A stretch of 63,734 bases of DNA from assembly GCA_903847385.1 (NCBI GenBank), contig CAINDO010000262.1:1-63734 (forward strand). Reading direction: 5' to 3'. Below are positions 1-9,700 of the stretch, one piece after another; the stretch's first letter is position 1; every line of letters begins with the position of its first letter. The notes below the pieces were generated by a model. The model saw only the letters and a list, made by a program, of their open reading frames with translations. It was not told where the DNA came from and ran no database searches. Position numbers and translations under genes: made by a program. This DNA is from an uncultured Myxococcales bacterium. Lineage in GTDB: Bacteria; Myxococcota_A; Bradymonadia; UBA7976; UBA1532.

Positions 1-1
1 G

Positions 2-187
2 CTCTCCGACGAGGCCGAGTCCGCGCGCCCCGCCCCGCCGGACGCCGAGACCCTGGCCGCGCTGCTCGCCGAGTGCGGGGGCAGCGTGCGCGGCGTGGCC
101 CGGCGGCTCGGGCGCGACCGCAAGCAGGTCTATCGCTGGCTGGAACGCTTCGGCCTGCGCGCCGCCCCGGAGCCGGGCGACGACTGA
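2..187 (+). CDS. Fis-type HTH C-terminus of a regulator (5' truncated)
   Basis: Only the last 61 codons lie in the window. They end in a Fis-like helix-turn-helix: a predicted helix around ETLAALLAECGGSV, then VRGVARRLGRDRKQVYRWLERFGL, closing with an acidic tail and TGA at 185-187. This is the usual C-terminus of sigma-54-dependent activators, which in myxobacteria often carry FHA or response-regulator domains upstream. Those domains and the AAA+ module, if present, lie outside the window, so the full protein type is inferred. A hairpin starts at the stop codon. Confidence 0.75.
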   Translation, partial: LSDEAESARPAPPDAETLAALLAECGGSVRGVARRLGRDRKQVYRWLERFGLRAAPEPGDD

Positions 188-204
188 GACACCGGGGGTG
201 TCTC
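186..204 (+). terminator. Hairpin at the end of the regulator gene
   Basis: GAGACACC (186-193), loop GGG and GGTGTCTC (197-204) form a perfect 8-bp stem that begins inside the stop codon. There is no following T run, so intrinsic termination is uncertain. It could be a Rho-type or 3'-end-stabilising hairpin. Confidence 0.35.
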
Positions 205-226
205 CGGGGGTGTCCCCGGGGGTGTC
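191..226 (+). repeat. Three tandem 12-bp repeats
   Basis: The unit nCCGGGGGTGTC occurs three times head to tail (191-202, 203-214, 215-226). A degraded fourth start follows. Each copy can pair with the GACACC at the stop codon, so several alternative hairpins are possible. It lies between the regulator and the lectin lipoprotein. Confidence 0.7.
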
Positions 227-351
227 ACAGGGGGAGCACGGCGCGTCGACGCGAGGCCCACCCGCATGGCAGGCCGTCGAGCGCGTTGGCACGCGCCTCG
301 CAAAGTCGGGTCTGCGTCGACACTTCGCGACACACGACCCAGGAGACACCC

Positions 352-1563
352 ATGCGTTCCTCGACCGCCGCTCTCTTCCCCGCCGCCGCCCTCGCGCTCG
401 CCACCCTGCTCACCGGCTGCGGCCAGGGCGTCGACGACCTCGACGAAGACACCCTCGCCGCCGACGACGGCGCCGAGGCCGAGCTCGAGACCGCCGAGGG
501 CGGCATCCGCGGCTTCGCGGCCGCCGGGCCCCTGCGCGGCGTGGTCAAGGTCACGGTGACCGGGCAGGCCGACACCCACACGGGCCTGCAGCTCGGGCCG
601 GACCTCTTCATCACGAGCGGGCGCTTCATCGGCCACGCCACCGCCCCGGCCAACGTGCGCGTCACCGCCGCCCCGGGCGCGGCCGGGGCGCAGTCGACCG
701 CCGCCGCCGGCGTGAACGCCTCGGACTTCTTCCCGGCGGCCATCGTGCACCACGCCGACTTCGCGGCGAACAACACCCAGGCCTACCCCATCGACCAGCG
801 CACGGCGCCGGCGCTCGTCAACCAGCTCGTGCGCTGCTACGAGTACGTCGGCGACCGCTTGAACTACGCCGACATGCGCCTGACCGCGGCCAACGCCGAC
901 GGCACGATGAACATGTCCAGCGCGTTCCTCACGGGCGACACGGTCGAGGACGCCGACGCCGGCGCGCCCTGCTTCGACCTGTCGCGCTGGTCGGCCGTGG
1001 GCATGGTGCACCGCCAGGTGAACGGCAACCTGCAGCTCGTGCGCTACGCGCCGATGCAGGCCTGGCTGGACGGCCAGCGCAACGTGGCCGCGCTGCGCAA
1101 CGACGCCCGCAACGCCCGCGGCGCGTTCTACACCGTCGCGCCGGACGGCACGCGGATGTGTCTGGACATCCCCTTCGGCAGCCCCTTCGACGGCGAGGTG
1201 CCCACCGTGTACCCCTGCCACTACGGCCCGGCGCAGCGCTTCTGGCTGGACGTGAGCGTGGACGCGGGCCGCGTGCGCCTGGCCTCGGACGCCAGCGGCC
1301 GCTGCCTGGACATGCCCTCGGGTTCGACGGTCTCGGGCACGAACTACCAGCAGTTCGGCTGCCACCTGGGGTTCAACCAGCGCTTCACGTACACGACCTG
1401 GAACGACGCGGCCGGCGGCGTGAAGCTGGGCATCACCCACGCGCCCGGGCAGTCGCTCTGCCTGAGCGTCGAGGGCGGCCCCACGAACGTCTCGCACGCG
1501 GTCGAGGAGCGCACCTGCACGGGCTCGGCCGACCAGCGGTGGTTCCCCCGCTGGATTCCGTGA
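352..1563 (+). CDS. Lipoprotein: degenerate trypsin-like domain plus ricin-type beta-trefoil lectin
   Basis: 403 aa. AGGAG sits 7 bases before ATG 352. A lipoprotein signal ends at C23 (LLTGC) and is followed by an acidic stretch (VDDLDED). Residues about 61-245 resemble a chymotrypsin-fold protease. ITSGR (87-91) stands where the catalytic-His motif TAAHC should be, and DADAGAPCF (200-208) replaces GDSGGPL, so catalytic His and Ser both appear lost. Residues 258-403 are a ricin B-type trefoil with three repeats, each with Cys-Leu-Asp/Ser and Gln-Arg-Phe/Trp features (MCLD, RCLDMP, LCLS; AQRFW, NQRFT, DQRWF). Probably a surface carbohydrate-binding protein. The lectin assignment is strong; the pseudo-protease assignment is moderate. 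Confidence 0.85.
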   Translation: MRSSTAALFPAAALALATLLTGCGQGVDDLDEDTLAADDGAEAELETAEGGIRGFAAAGPLRGVVKVTVTGQADTHTGLQLGPDLFITSGRFIGHATAPANVRVTAAPGAAGAQSTAAAGVNASDFFPAAIVHHADFAANNTQAYPIDQRTAPALVNQLVRCYEYVGDRLNYADMRLTAANADGTMNMSSAFLTGDTVEDADAGAPCFDLSRWSAVGMVHRQVNGNLQLVRYAPMQAWLDGQRNVAALRNDARNARGAFYTVAPDGTRMCLDIPFGSPFDGEVPTVYPCHYGPAQRFWLDVSVDAGRVRLASDASGRCLDMPSGSTVSGTNYQQFGCHLGFNQRFTYTTWNDAAGGVKLGITHAPGQSLCLSVEGGPTNVSHAVEERTCTGSADQRWFPRWIP

Positions 1564-1575
1564 CGCGCCCGACGC

Positions 1576-3678
1576 TCAGCGCGTCGGCGGGCCCACGAAG
1601 CGCACATTCGTCGGCTCGATCGTCACGGCCACGCTCGCGGCGGACACGCCGGCCGGCCGCGCGGCGGCGGGCACGGTGAAGGTCAGGTTCCGGCGCGCGG
1701 ACAGGCGCAGATCCGGGCTGCCATCGTCGCGGGTGGTGCCCGTCGCGTCGCCCACGAACTGGGTGCTGACCGCGGTGATGACCTCGCTGCCGTTCGCGAG
1801 CTTCGAGTAGAGCTGGCCCTGCAGCGTGAAGGTCGCGCGGGTGTAGCTGAACCGGCCGCCGGCGCCCACGACGGGCCGCGCCGCCGTGGTCAGGAGCATC
1901 TGGTGCACCGCCGCCGGGGCGGAGACGACCGCGGCGGCCGTGGTGAGCCGCAGCGTGAGCGCCTGGGGCGGCGAGGCGGACCACGCCGCCTGGTATTGGC
2001 CCACCGCGGGCACGGGGGCCACGGCCGGGGTCCGACACGCGACGCCGGCGATCATCCGGTCGGCGATCTCCTCGACCCCGCCGTTGGCGGCGCGGGGAGC
2101 GGCCGCCTCGAACGCCCGGGCGCCGGCCGTCGTCTGCGTGGCGATCTTCAGCACGTAAGGCGCGGCGAAGTAGCGGGCGCGCAGGCGGGCGTCCGGGTTG
2201 AGCGTGATGTCCGAGACGTCCGTGAAGTAGCCGGACGGATCCCGCGGCGTGAGCACGAAGATGCCCAGCGGGTCGTCGATCACGCGGGCGCTGCAGGTGC
2301 GGCCCGTGCCGCGCAGGGCCAGCGTGCCGCGGTAGTCCTGCGTCTGCGCGCCGCAGGCCCCCGCCGTGGTGTAGCGCGGCGTGACCAGCGTGGCCTCGAC
2401 GCGCTCGGGCACCACGCCGCTCCGGGTGAGGTCGCCGGAGAGCAGCGCGCCCTCGGGGGCGAAGGACACGCGCTCGGACACCAGGCCGAGCGTGACGAGC
2501 GCGTTGCCGCCCAGGAACAGCTCGCCCGCCTGGGGCGAGACGCGGCAGGACACCGCCCCGGCGGCGTTCGTCGCGCAGCCCGCCGCCTCGACGGGGACGC
2601 CGCCGAGCGTGGCGAGCCGGCTCGCGAACAGCGCACCGCCATCGGAGAGGGTGGCGTTCAGGGCCGCCTGCGCGGCGGCGGTGCTGGTGCCGCAGCGGAC
2701 CGTGTCGAAGGCCCCGATGGTCCCCGACGCGGCCGCCGCGAGCCCGACGCCCGTGCCGTCCGAGGTCAACGACCCGCGCAGGGTCACGGGCGACGCGACC
2801 GTGCAGCTCCCCGCCGTCGCGTTCAGCGTGGCGGTGGCCTCGTCCGACGCCGAGCCCGGCGTGGCGTAGTTGTAGTCGCCCACGGCGACGAGCGCGGCCG
2901 GCGCGGGCGTCGCGGCGTCCGACAGGCTGCGCGCGGCGGCCCGGGCCAGGAGCCCGCCGTCGACGAAGAGCGAGAAGGGCGCGCCGTCGTCCGGGGCGCG
3001 GGCCCCGGCCAGGAACCCCGCCCAGTCCGGGCCGGCGTCGGCCACGCCCGTGTTCAGGTGGTAGCGCAGCGCGAGGCGGCTCGCCGCCGCGTCCACGGTG
3101 ACCAGAGCGCCGTCGAGCGTGTCGCCGTCCGGCCGCAGGTCGAGCGTGTCCACGGCCGACACCGTGCCGCAGAGCTGCCCGAGCGACGTCCGCAGGGCCG
3201 CCGCCAGCGCCGCCGGGGGCTGCGCGCCCTCGAACGTGTTCAGCGAGGCGCAGAGCTGGTCGCCCGAGGCCGACAGATCGAAGATCAGCGTGTAATCGCG
3301 GACCTCGGCCCACTGCAGATCCGCGCAGGCCGGGTTGGCGGCGCAGGCGGCGTCCTTGAAGCCGGCCTGCAGGCTCAGGGCGACCTGGGGGATCTGGGCC
3401 TGATAGGTCGCGCGGCCGTCCGGCGAGACGGCCTGCGCCAGTCGGGAGCGGCGCAGCGAGCGCACGATGCCGAAGTCGAAGGCGTCGACCAGGCAGGCGT
3501 TGCCGGCGGCGCAGGTCACGGCCACGGGGCAGATGGGCTCGGCGAAGGCGCGCAGGTCGAGCAGGTCGACGACCGCGTCGGCGTCGAGGCGCAGCTCGAC
3601 GATGTTCGCCGCGGCGAACGCGGGCAGGGCGGCGAGGGACAACAGGCCGGCGAGCGCCGGAGTGTGATGGAGTTTCAT
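1576..3678 (-). CDS. Secreted protein of unknown function
   Basis: 700 aa with a signal peptide (MKLHHTP then a hydrophobic stretch ending AFAAA). The mature part is Ala/Leu/Thr-rich, looks beta-rich and has scattered Cys pairs, but I recognise no family. Start ATG 3678 has TGAGG 10 bases upstream. That GAGG overlaps the stop codon of the upstream gene, only 10 bases away, so the two are very likely one transcript. The 3' end converges on the lectin lipoprotein with 12 bases between stops. Confidence 0.8.
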   Translation of the reverse strand: MKLHHTPALAGLLSLAALPAFAAANIVELRLDADAVVDLLDLRAFAEPICPVAVTCAAGNACLVDAFDFGIVRSLRRSRLAQAVSPDGRATYQAQIPQVALSLQAGFKDAACAANPACADLQWAEVRDYTLIFDLSASGDQLCASLNTFEGAQPPAALAAALRTSLGQLCGTVSAVDTLDLRPDGDTLDGALVTVDAAASRLALRYHLNTGVADAGPDWAGFLAGARAPDDGAPFSLFVDGGLLARAAARSLSDAATPAPAALVAVGDYNYATPGSASDEATATLNATAGSCTVASPVTLRGSLTSDGTGVGLAAAASGTIGAFDTVRCGTSTAAAQAALNATLSDGGALFASRLATLGGVPVEAAGCATNAAGAVSCRVSPQAGELFLGGNALVTLGLVSERVSFAPEGALLSGDLTRSGVVPERVEATLVTPRYTTAGACGAQTQDYRGTLALRGTGRTCSARVIDDPLGIFVLTPRDPSGYFTDVSDITLNPDARLRARYFAAPYVLKIATQTTAGARAFEAAAPRAANGGVEEIADRMIAGVACRTPAVAPVPAVGQYQAAWSASPPQALTLRLTTAAAVVSAPAAVHQMLLTTAARPVVGAGGRFSYTRATFTLQGQLYSKLANGSEVITAVSTQFVGDATGTTRDDGSPDLRLSARRNLTFTVPAAARPAGVSAASVAVTIEPTNVRFVGPPTR

Positions 3679-3688
3679 GGGGTTGGCC

Positions 3689-4387
3689 TCACAGTCCCGG
3701 CGCGTTGTAGCTGGGTTCGGGCTCGGGCCAGGGCTCGGGGCCCGGGCGGCACGTGCTCGCGTCGTTCACCCCGACGGGCGCCGGGAGGTAGTTCGTATTC
3801 TTCGACAGCGGGTACTCTTTGGTGGCGGGGTTGAAGCCACGCACGCCGACGCCCTTGTTCAGGCGGAGCTTCAGGTCCTCCTTGCGGGCGAACGTGCTGC
3901 CGAGCGCCGGGGGCGCCCCCGACGGGTTGGGCACGTCCGTGAGCAGGAAGATCTCGATCTGGAAGTGGTTCTTCTGGGTGATCGACCCGCCGCAGACCGT
4001 GCTCGAGCCGTCGCAGAGCTTGTCCCCGCGCCAGTCGACCGCGCAGACGCTCGGGTTCGACGGGAGCGTGATGGTGAGCTGGGGCGAGGCCTTCAGCAGC
4101 TTGTGGCCGCTGACGAACGTCCCGTCCATCCGGCGCACGACGATCGCCAGGTCCGTCGCCGCATACTCGTTGGGCTGCTTGACGACGGTGACCGCCATCT
4201 CGCTCACGCTGGTGTAGCCGCCCTTGGCCGCGGCGTAGTAGCGCCCGACGGGGGTCGGCTTGAGGAGGGCCAGCCCCATGATGGGCACGCCCCCGTTCTG
4301 GGCCGCGTCGGCGGTGGCCGGCGCGCCGGCCGGCAGGGCCAGGGCGAGGGCCAGCGCGCCGCTGACTGCGAAGCGAACTCTGCGCAT
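3689..4387 (-). CDS. Small secreted protein of unknown function
   Basis: 232 aa. A signal peptide (MRRVRFAVSGALALALALPAG) precedes a mature domain with two Cys-containing segments (VCAVDWRGDKLCDG, TVCGGSIT) and a C-terminal tail rich in Pro-Glu-Pro. No family recognised. GGAG lies 7 bases before the ATG, the same GGAGACACCC leader seen before the lectin lipoprotein at 352. First gene of a two-gene unit with the 700-aa secreted protein downstream. Confidence 0.8.
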   Translation of the reverse strand: MRRVRFAVSGALALALALPAGAPATADAAQNGGVPIMGLALLKPTPVGRYYAAAKGGYTSVSEMAVTVVKQPNEYAATDLAIVVRRMDGTFVSGHKLLKASPQLTITLPSNPSVCAVDWRGDKLCDGSSTVCGGSITQKNHFQIEIFLLTDVPNPSGAPPALGSTFARKEDLKLRLNKGVGVRGFNPATKEYPLSKNTNYLPAPVGVNDASTCRPGPEPWPEPEPSYNAPGL

Positions 4388-4450
4388 GGGTGTCTCCGTT
4401 GCTGGGATGTACCGGAACGTTGGGCGACGTCCGTGAGCTTTTCACGACAG

Positions 4451-4493
4451 AAATCGCACGAATTGCGTTCGATTTTCGCGTGATCTGCGATTT
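4451..4493. promoter_or_regulatory. Repeated AAATCG/CGATTT half-sites
   Basis: AAATCGCA (4451-4458) is the exact reverse complement of TGCGATTT (4486-4493). A further CGATTT lies at 4470-4475. The three sites sit in an AT-richer stretch, upstream of the secreted-protein gene starting at 4387 and touching the stop codon of the acyl-CoA dehydrogenase. Candidate operator, or 3'-end hairpin of the dehydrogenase gene. Confidence 0.35.
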
Positions 4494-5664
4494 ACAGGCC
4501 CAGGCCCCAGCGGGCAATGAGCTCGTTCATGATCTCGGTGGTGCCGCCGCCGATGGGCAGAAGCCGCGCGTCGCGGCTCAGGCGCTCGACGCGGGATTCG
4601 CGCATGTAGCCGGCCCCGCCGAGGATCTGCACGGCCTCGTAGCAGACCTCGTTGGCCACGCGGGCCGAGAAGTTCTTGGCCATGCTGACGTGCGAGACGT
4701 CCACGTCCCCGGCCTCGCAGCGCAGCGCGACGCTGTAGTTGAACGCCCGCGCGGCCTGCACCTGCGTGGCCATCTCGGCGAGCTTGTGGCGGATCGCCTG
4801 GAACTTGCCGATCGGTTTGCCGAACGCGATGCGCTCCCGGGCGTAGGCCAGGGCGTCGTGCAGGGCGACCTCGGCGGTGGCGTGGCCCATGAAGGCCAGC
4901 GCGAGCCGCTCGTTCTGGAAGTTCTGCATCAGCGCGATGAAGCCGCTGCCCTCGTCGCCGATGCGGTTTCCGACCGGCACGCGGACGTCCTGGAAGGCCA
5001 GCTCGGCCGTGTCGCTGGCCCGCCAGCCCGTCTTCTTGAGCGCGCGCGAGACGCTGAAGCCCGGCGTGCCGCGCTCGACCACGAAGAACGTCAGGCCCCC
5101 GTGGGGGTCGTCGCCCGTGCGCGTCAGGACGGTCACGAAGTCCGCCCGGCAGCCGCTCGTGATGAACATCTTGGCGCCGTTGATCACATAGGTGTCGCCG
5201 TCCCGCACGGCGCGGGTGCGCACGCCGGCGACGTCGCTGCCCGTGCCCGGCTCGGTGATGCCGAGCGCCGCGATGTGCTCGCCGCGCAGGACCGGCGCGA
5301 CCCAGCGCTGCTTCTGCTCCGCCGTGCCCAGGTTCACGATGGGGGGCAAGGCGATCCCATGGGACGACACCCCCGCGACGACCCCCGTGGAGCCGCCCCA
5401 GATCATCGCCTCGAGCGCCAGCAGGGGCAGCATCGTGCTCTTGCCCGTGCCGCCGCAGTCCTCGGGGAAACCGGCGGCCAGGATGCCCGCCGCCGCGGCC
5501 TGGCCATAGAGCTCACGGGGGAAGAGCTCGGCCTCTTCCCATTCGTGGGCGAACGGTTCGATGTGTTCGCGCGTGAAGCGGCGACACGTTTTCTGGAACG
5601 CGAGGGCGACGTCGTCGAGGCTCTGCATGCCGTGCAGCATGCGCGCCCCGGCCGGGTCGCTCAA
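4492..5664 (-). CDS. Acyl-CoA dehydrogenase (isovaleryl/long-chain type active site)
   Basis: 390 aa from TTG 5664, or 382 aa from ATG 5640. Full-length FAD acyl-CoA dehydrogenase: GITEPGTGSD (135-144), FITSG (167-171), then RIAFGKPIGKFQ and the C-terminal GGAGYM. The medium-chain-type catalytic Glu is absent (PIGGGTTEIM has Gly). A Glu in FQNERLALA (E252) occupies the helix-G position used by isovaleryl- and long-chain enzymes, so catalysis should follow that type. Expected to oxidise acyl-CoA to enoyl-CoA, passing electrons to ETF; the exact substrate is unknown. TTG 5664 overlaps the Nfu gene stop (TTGA), suggesting translational coupling. Confidence 0.93.
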   Translation of the reverse strand: MSDPAGARMLHGMQSLDDVALAFQKTCRRFTREHIEPFAHEWEEAELFPRELYGQAAAAGILAAGFPEDCGGTGKSTMLPLLALEAMIWGGSTGVVAGVSSHGIALPPIVNLGTAEQKQRWVAPVLRGEHIAALGITEPGTGSDVAGVRTRAVRDGDTYVINGAKMFITSGCRADFVTVLTRTGDDPHGGLTFFVVERGTPGFSVSRALKKTGWRASDTAELAFQDVRVPVGNRIGDEGSGFIALMQNFQNERLALAFMGHATAEVALHDALAYARERIAFGKPIGKFQAIRHKLAEMATQVQAARAFNYSVALRCEAGDVDVSHVSMAKNFSARVANEVCYEAVQILGGAGYMRESRVERLSRDARLLPIGGGTTEIMNELIARWGLGL

Positions 5665-5924
5665 GTCGTCTTGTAGTAGGGGTTCTGGCCGGCGCCGTGA
5701 TCGGTCAGATCGATGATCTGCTTCACCCGGGGGAAGTGGGCGAAGATGGTCTCTTCGACCCCCTGGCGCAGCGTGGCCTTGGCCGAGCCGCAGCCCTGGC
5801 AGCCGCCGGTCATGCGCACGAAGGCGACGCCGTTGGCGTAGTCGACGAGGTCGATGTGCCCGCCGTGGCTGGACACCATCGGGTTGACCTTATCGTCGAG
5901 GAGTTCCTGGAGTTTCTTGCGCAT
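5661..5924 (-). CDS. NifU C-terminal domain (Nfu-type) Fe-S scaffold
   Basis: 87 aa, essentially a stand-alone NifU C-terminal domain. The cluster-binding CxxC is C42-C45 (GGCQGCGSA), preceded by SSHGGHIDLV. Nfu proteins hold and transfer 4Fe-4S clusters in the cytoplasm. It overlaps the acyl-CoA dehydrogenase start by four bases and lies downstream of the M50-like protease gene. The start is ATG 5924; its leader consists of pentanucleotide repeats rather than a clear purine-rich ribosome site. Confidence 0.92.
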   Translation of the reverse strand: MRKKLQELLDDKVNPMVSSHGGHIDLVDYANGVAFVRMTGGCQGCGSAKATLRQGVEETIFAHFPRVKQIIDLTDHGAGQNPYYKTT

Positions 5925-5932
5925 GGCTGCGT

Positions 5933-5955
5933 CGGCTCGGCTCGGCTTGGCTTGG
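5933..5955. repeat. Pentanucleotide repeat in the nfu leader
   Basis: CGGCT occurs three times, then TGGCT and TGG, directly upstream of the Nfu start codon. On the coding strand this is a run of AGCCG/AGCCA. Such a repeat could vary in length and alter leader spacing, but nothing shows that it does. Confidence 0.5.
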
Positions 5956-5989
5956 AATCAAAAAAGACGCGCGCAAGGTGACGAAGGTT

Positions 5990-6631
5990 TCAGCCGACCG
6001 CAAGAGAGACGGCGCCGGAAACGAGGTGCCGCGCCGTCTGCACGCCGCGCTCGAGCCAGGTGCGGCACAGGCCGAAGTCGTCCACCGCCCAGAGCGCCGA
6101 GCCCACGTAGAACAGAAGGCCGAGCCCGGCGACCCCCAGGAAGGCCGGCACGCGGCCCCCCGTCTTCAGGTCGGGCTGGTTGGGGCGCGTCTCCTCGAGC
6201 ATGGTGACCACGTGGTAGCCCCAGGTCACGCCGATGGCGGCGCGCAAGACGGTCTGGTGCGGGCTGGCGATGGCCGGCGAGAGCGCCAGCAGGGCGATCG
6301 TGAACGTCGGCAGCACGTAGGGCGCGAGGCGGATGAGGAACGCGCTGTCGCCGGTGTAGGTGACCTCGCCGCCCTCTTTGCCGGCGTTGAGCGAGAGCGG
6401 CAGGCGCAGGTGCAGCAGGGCCACCACCATGTGGGTGAGCTCGTGCTCCAGCACCGCCAGGAACGGCGCCTTGCGGATCACCACGACCGTGGCCAGGCCG
6501 CCGCCGAGCGCGCCGAGGGCGAAGGTTCTCAGGTGGTCCCCCCCGAGGAAAGCCGACCACACGTGGGGCACGGCCAGCGCCAGGGGGACCGCGAGCACAC
6601 CGAAGAGGACGCCGAGGATCCAGGTAAGCAT
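5990..6631 (-). CDS. M50-like membrane zinc metalloprotease
   Basis: 213 aa with about five or six hydrophobic segments. HExxH is H63-H67 in EHELTHMVVALLH, inside or next to a membrane segment, as in site-2-type or M50-related proteases. The family's second metal motif is not obvious, so a distant M50-like or minimal membrane gluzincin is the safest description. It is first in the minus-strand group leading to Nfu and acyl-CoA dehydrogenase (65-base gap) and divergent from the CotH/lectin lipoprotein. Confidence 0.8.
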   Translation of the reverse strand: MLTWILGVLFGVLAVPLALAVPHVWSAFLGGDHLRTFALGALGGGLATVVVIRKAPFLAVLEHELTHMVVALLHLRLPLSLNAGKEGGEVTYTGDSAFLIRLAPYVLPTFTIALLALSPAIASPHQTVLRAAIGVTWGYHVVTMLEETRPNQPDLKTGGRVPAFLGVAGLGLLFYVGSALWAVDDFGLCRTWLERGVQTARHLVSGAVSLAVG

Positions 6632-6730
6632 AGTGCGATGATGTACCCAAACCTGCCGAAAGTGAAAAAAGCTCGCGACGGCCGAAATGCGCTACGCTCA
6701 GGGCCAATCGGGCGACGCCAGGAGATGCGC

Positions 6731-9700
6731 GTGAAGCGACCGCAGGAAGTTCTCGGATGGGTCTCGGGTCTCGGCCTCGCTCTCGGCCTGACGGCCTGCG
6801 GCGGAGGCTCCGGCGACGACCCGGCCCGCGAGGACGCAGGCACCGGGACCCCGGGCGGCGCCGGCGGATCGACCGGCGGCACGCCCGACGCCACGGGCGG
6901 CTCGACGGGGGGCACACCCCGGCCCACGCCGGACGCCGCTCGCCCCGACCAGGGCCCGCCCCCGCCGGACGCCGCTTCGCCGGACCAGGGCCCGCGACCC
7001 GACGCCGCGGCACCGCCCCCGGACGCCGCGTCGCGCCCCGTCGTGCCGTTGGTGCTCAACGAGATCGACTGCCACGGCCGCGACTGGATCGAGCTCTACA
7101 ATCCCACGGACGCCGAGGCCGACGTCTCCGGCTACGGCGTCACGGACGACGCGACGGACGCCGACCGGCTCTACCGCCTGCCTTCCGGCACGACGATCGC
7201 CGCGCGGGGGTTCCTGGCGCTGCGCCAACAGGACCAGAACGACGACGGCTTCGAGTTCGGCATCGGCTGCGCCGGGGACGAGTCCATCACGCTCGCCGCC
7301 CCCGACGGTGGCCTGCTCGACGCGGTCACGCTGCCCGCCCTGGGCGACCGCTACGCCTGGGGCCGCCTGCCCGACGGCGAGGGCGGGTTCACGCTGACCA
7401 TGCCCACGCGCGGCGCGCCCAATCAGCGCGGCGAGGGCGCCGGCGCCGCCTACTTCGACCCCCTGGGGCGCACGCGCGTGGAGATCGAGCTGCCGCAGCC
7501 GTCCCTGGACGGCCTCGCCGCCCTGCCCTACGAGCACGTGCCCGCCCGCGTCCGCCTGGCCGCCGGCGGCGCCGCGCCCTCGGAGTGGTACGAAGTCGGC
7601 CTGCACATCAAGGGCCGCGCCGGGAGCTTCCGCACGCTGGACGCCAAGTCGGCCCTGCGCATCGACACCAACCGCCTTCGCCCCGGCCAGGACATCGACG
7701 GCCTGAAGAACCTGACCCTGAACAACATGGTCCAGGACCAGTCCATCGTGCACGAGGCGGCCACCTACGCGCTCTTCCGCGAGCTCGGCGTGCCCGCGCC
7801 GCGCCTGGGGTACGCCTGGGTCACCGTGAACGGCGCCGACTACGGTCTGTATCTGTTCCTGGAGACCTACGACGACGTCTGGCTCTCGGAGAACTTCGCC
7901 GGCACCACCCACCTGTACGAGGGTCTGTACGGCCAGGATCTGTACCCGGAATACACCGGCGAGATCGACGCCGAAGAGGGCGATCCCTTCGACCGCTCGG
8001 ACTACACCGCGATCATCCTGGCGCTGGACGCGGCGGCGGCGTTCCCGGACGAGCTGATGCCCCGCACGGAGGCGCTCATCGACTGGGACCAGGTCACGCT
8101 CGTGATGGCCACGGAGCTGTACGTGGGCCACTGGGACGGCTACGCCTCGACGCGCAACAACTGGTACATCCACACCGATCCGCAAGGTGTCATGCGGCTT
8201 CTGCCCTGGGGCGTGGATCAGACCTGGGGCTACGACCACCCGCTGCATCAGGGCGGCGGGCGTCTGTTCCAGGCCTGCATGGCCGATCGCGACTGCCGCA
8301 CGCTGTACGACACGCAGATCGGCCGCGTCCTCGAGGCCGTGGACCGCCTGGACCTGCCGACCTTCGTGCAGAACGTGTACGCCGCGCAGCGCCCCGCGCT
8401 CGAGGCCGACCCCCGCAAGGAGTATGGCATCGAGACGGGCGACGCCGCGCTCGCCGGCACGGTGGACTTCATGCGCTGGCGCCGCCAGACGGTGGGCGAG
8501 GCCGTCGCCTGCGTGCTCGGGCGGGTCGACCCGGACGACGACGGCTTCTTCTGCGACCAGGACTGTGCCCCGGACGACCCGACGGTGTACCCCGGCGCCG
8601 AGGACGTGTGCGGCGATGGCATCGACCAGGACTGCAACGGCCGCCCGGACGACTCCCCGGCCTGCCCGGACTGCCAGGAGCGTTTCCTGGGCCCGCACCG
8701 CTACCTGGTGTGTCCCAACGTGCGCGACTTCGCCCAGGCGGAGCAGCACTGCCGGGACAACGGGGCGCAGCTCGCCCAGATCGACAGCGCCTACGAGAAC
8801 ATCTGGCTCTGGTACAACGCCGTGACCACCTGGAACCAGTGGTGGTGGATCGGCGGCACGGACGAGGCCAGCGAGGGCACCTGGACGTGGACCACGGGCA
8901 ACCCCGCGACCTTTCTCGATTTTCTGGACGGCCAGCCCGACAACAGCAACGAGGAGGACTGCCTCCACTACTTCGAGTGGTCGTATCAGTGGAACGACAT
9001 CGCCTGCGGCGCACAGCTCGGCGTGCTGTGTGAAGACACCTGCGCCCCCGGCGAGGACGAGGACGGCGACGGCCACCTGCGCTGCGGCGACGACTGCTGG
9101 GACGCCGACCCCAACGTTCACCCCGGCGCCGAGGACGTCTGCGGCGATCAGATCGACCAGAACTGCGACGGCGTCGCCGACGAGGGCCAGGGCTGCGACT
9201 GCGTGGAGCGGTTCCTGGGGCCCCACCGCTATGTGTTCTGTCACAACGCCCGCAACTGGTTCGACGCCCGGTCCTACTGTCAGTCCATGGGCATGGACCT
9301 GCCCCTGGTGGACGTGGAGGGCGAGAACACCTGGCTCGCCGCCCGCGCCGCCGAGGTGCGCCCGGGGCCGTGGTGGCTGGGACACACGGATCTCGACCAC
9401 GAGGGCAGCTTCCTGGGATGGGACGCGCGCGAACACTGGGCCGGCCTCTGGGCCGACGGCGAGCCCAACAACGGCGGCGGCAACGAACACTGCGCGCACC
9501 TGATCGATGGCACGAACCTGTGGAACGACATCCCGTGCGACGCCGCCCTCGGGGTCATCTGCGAGGAGACCTGCCCGGACCCGCAGGCGGGCGACACGGA
9601 CGGCGACGGCGTGAGCCGCTGCGCCGGAGACTGCGACGACTCGAACCGACAGATCCGGCCCGGCGCCCGCGAGACCTGCGGCGACGGCCTGGATCAGGAC

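Noticed and set aside
5978..6724. Long open frame upstream of the CotH/lectin lipoprotein, in the same frame
   Set aside because: It runs antisense through the M50-like gene and lacks a signal peptide. The lipoprotein signal and GGAG-GTG context at 6721-6733 give the true start.
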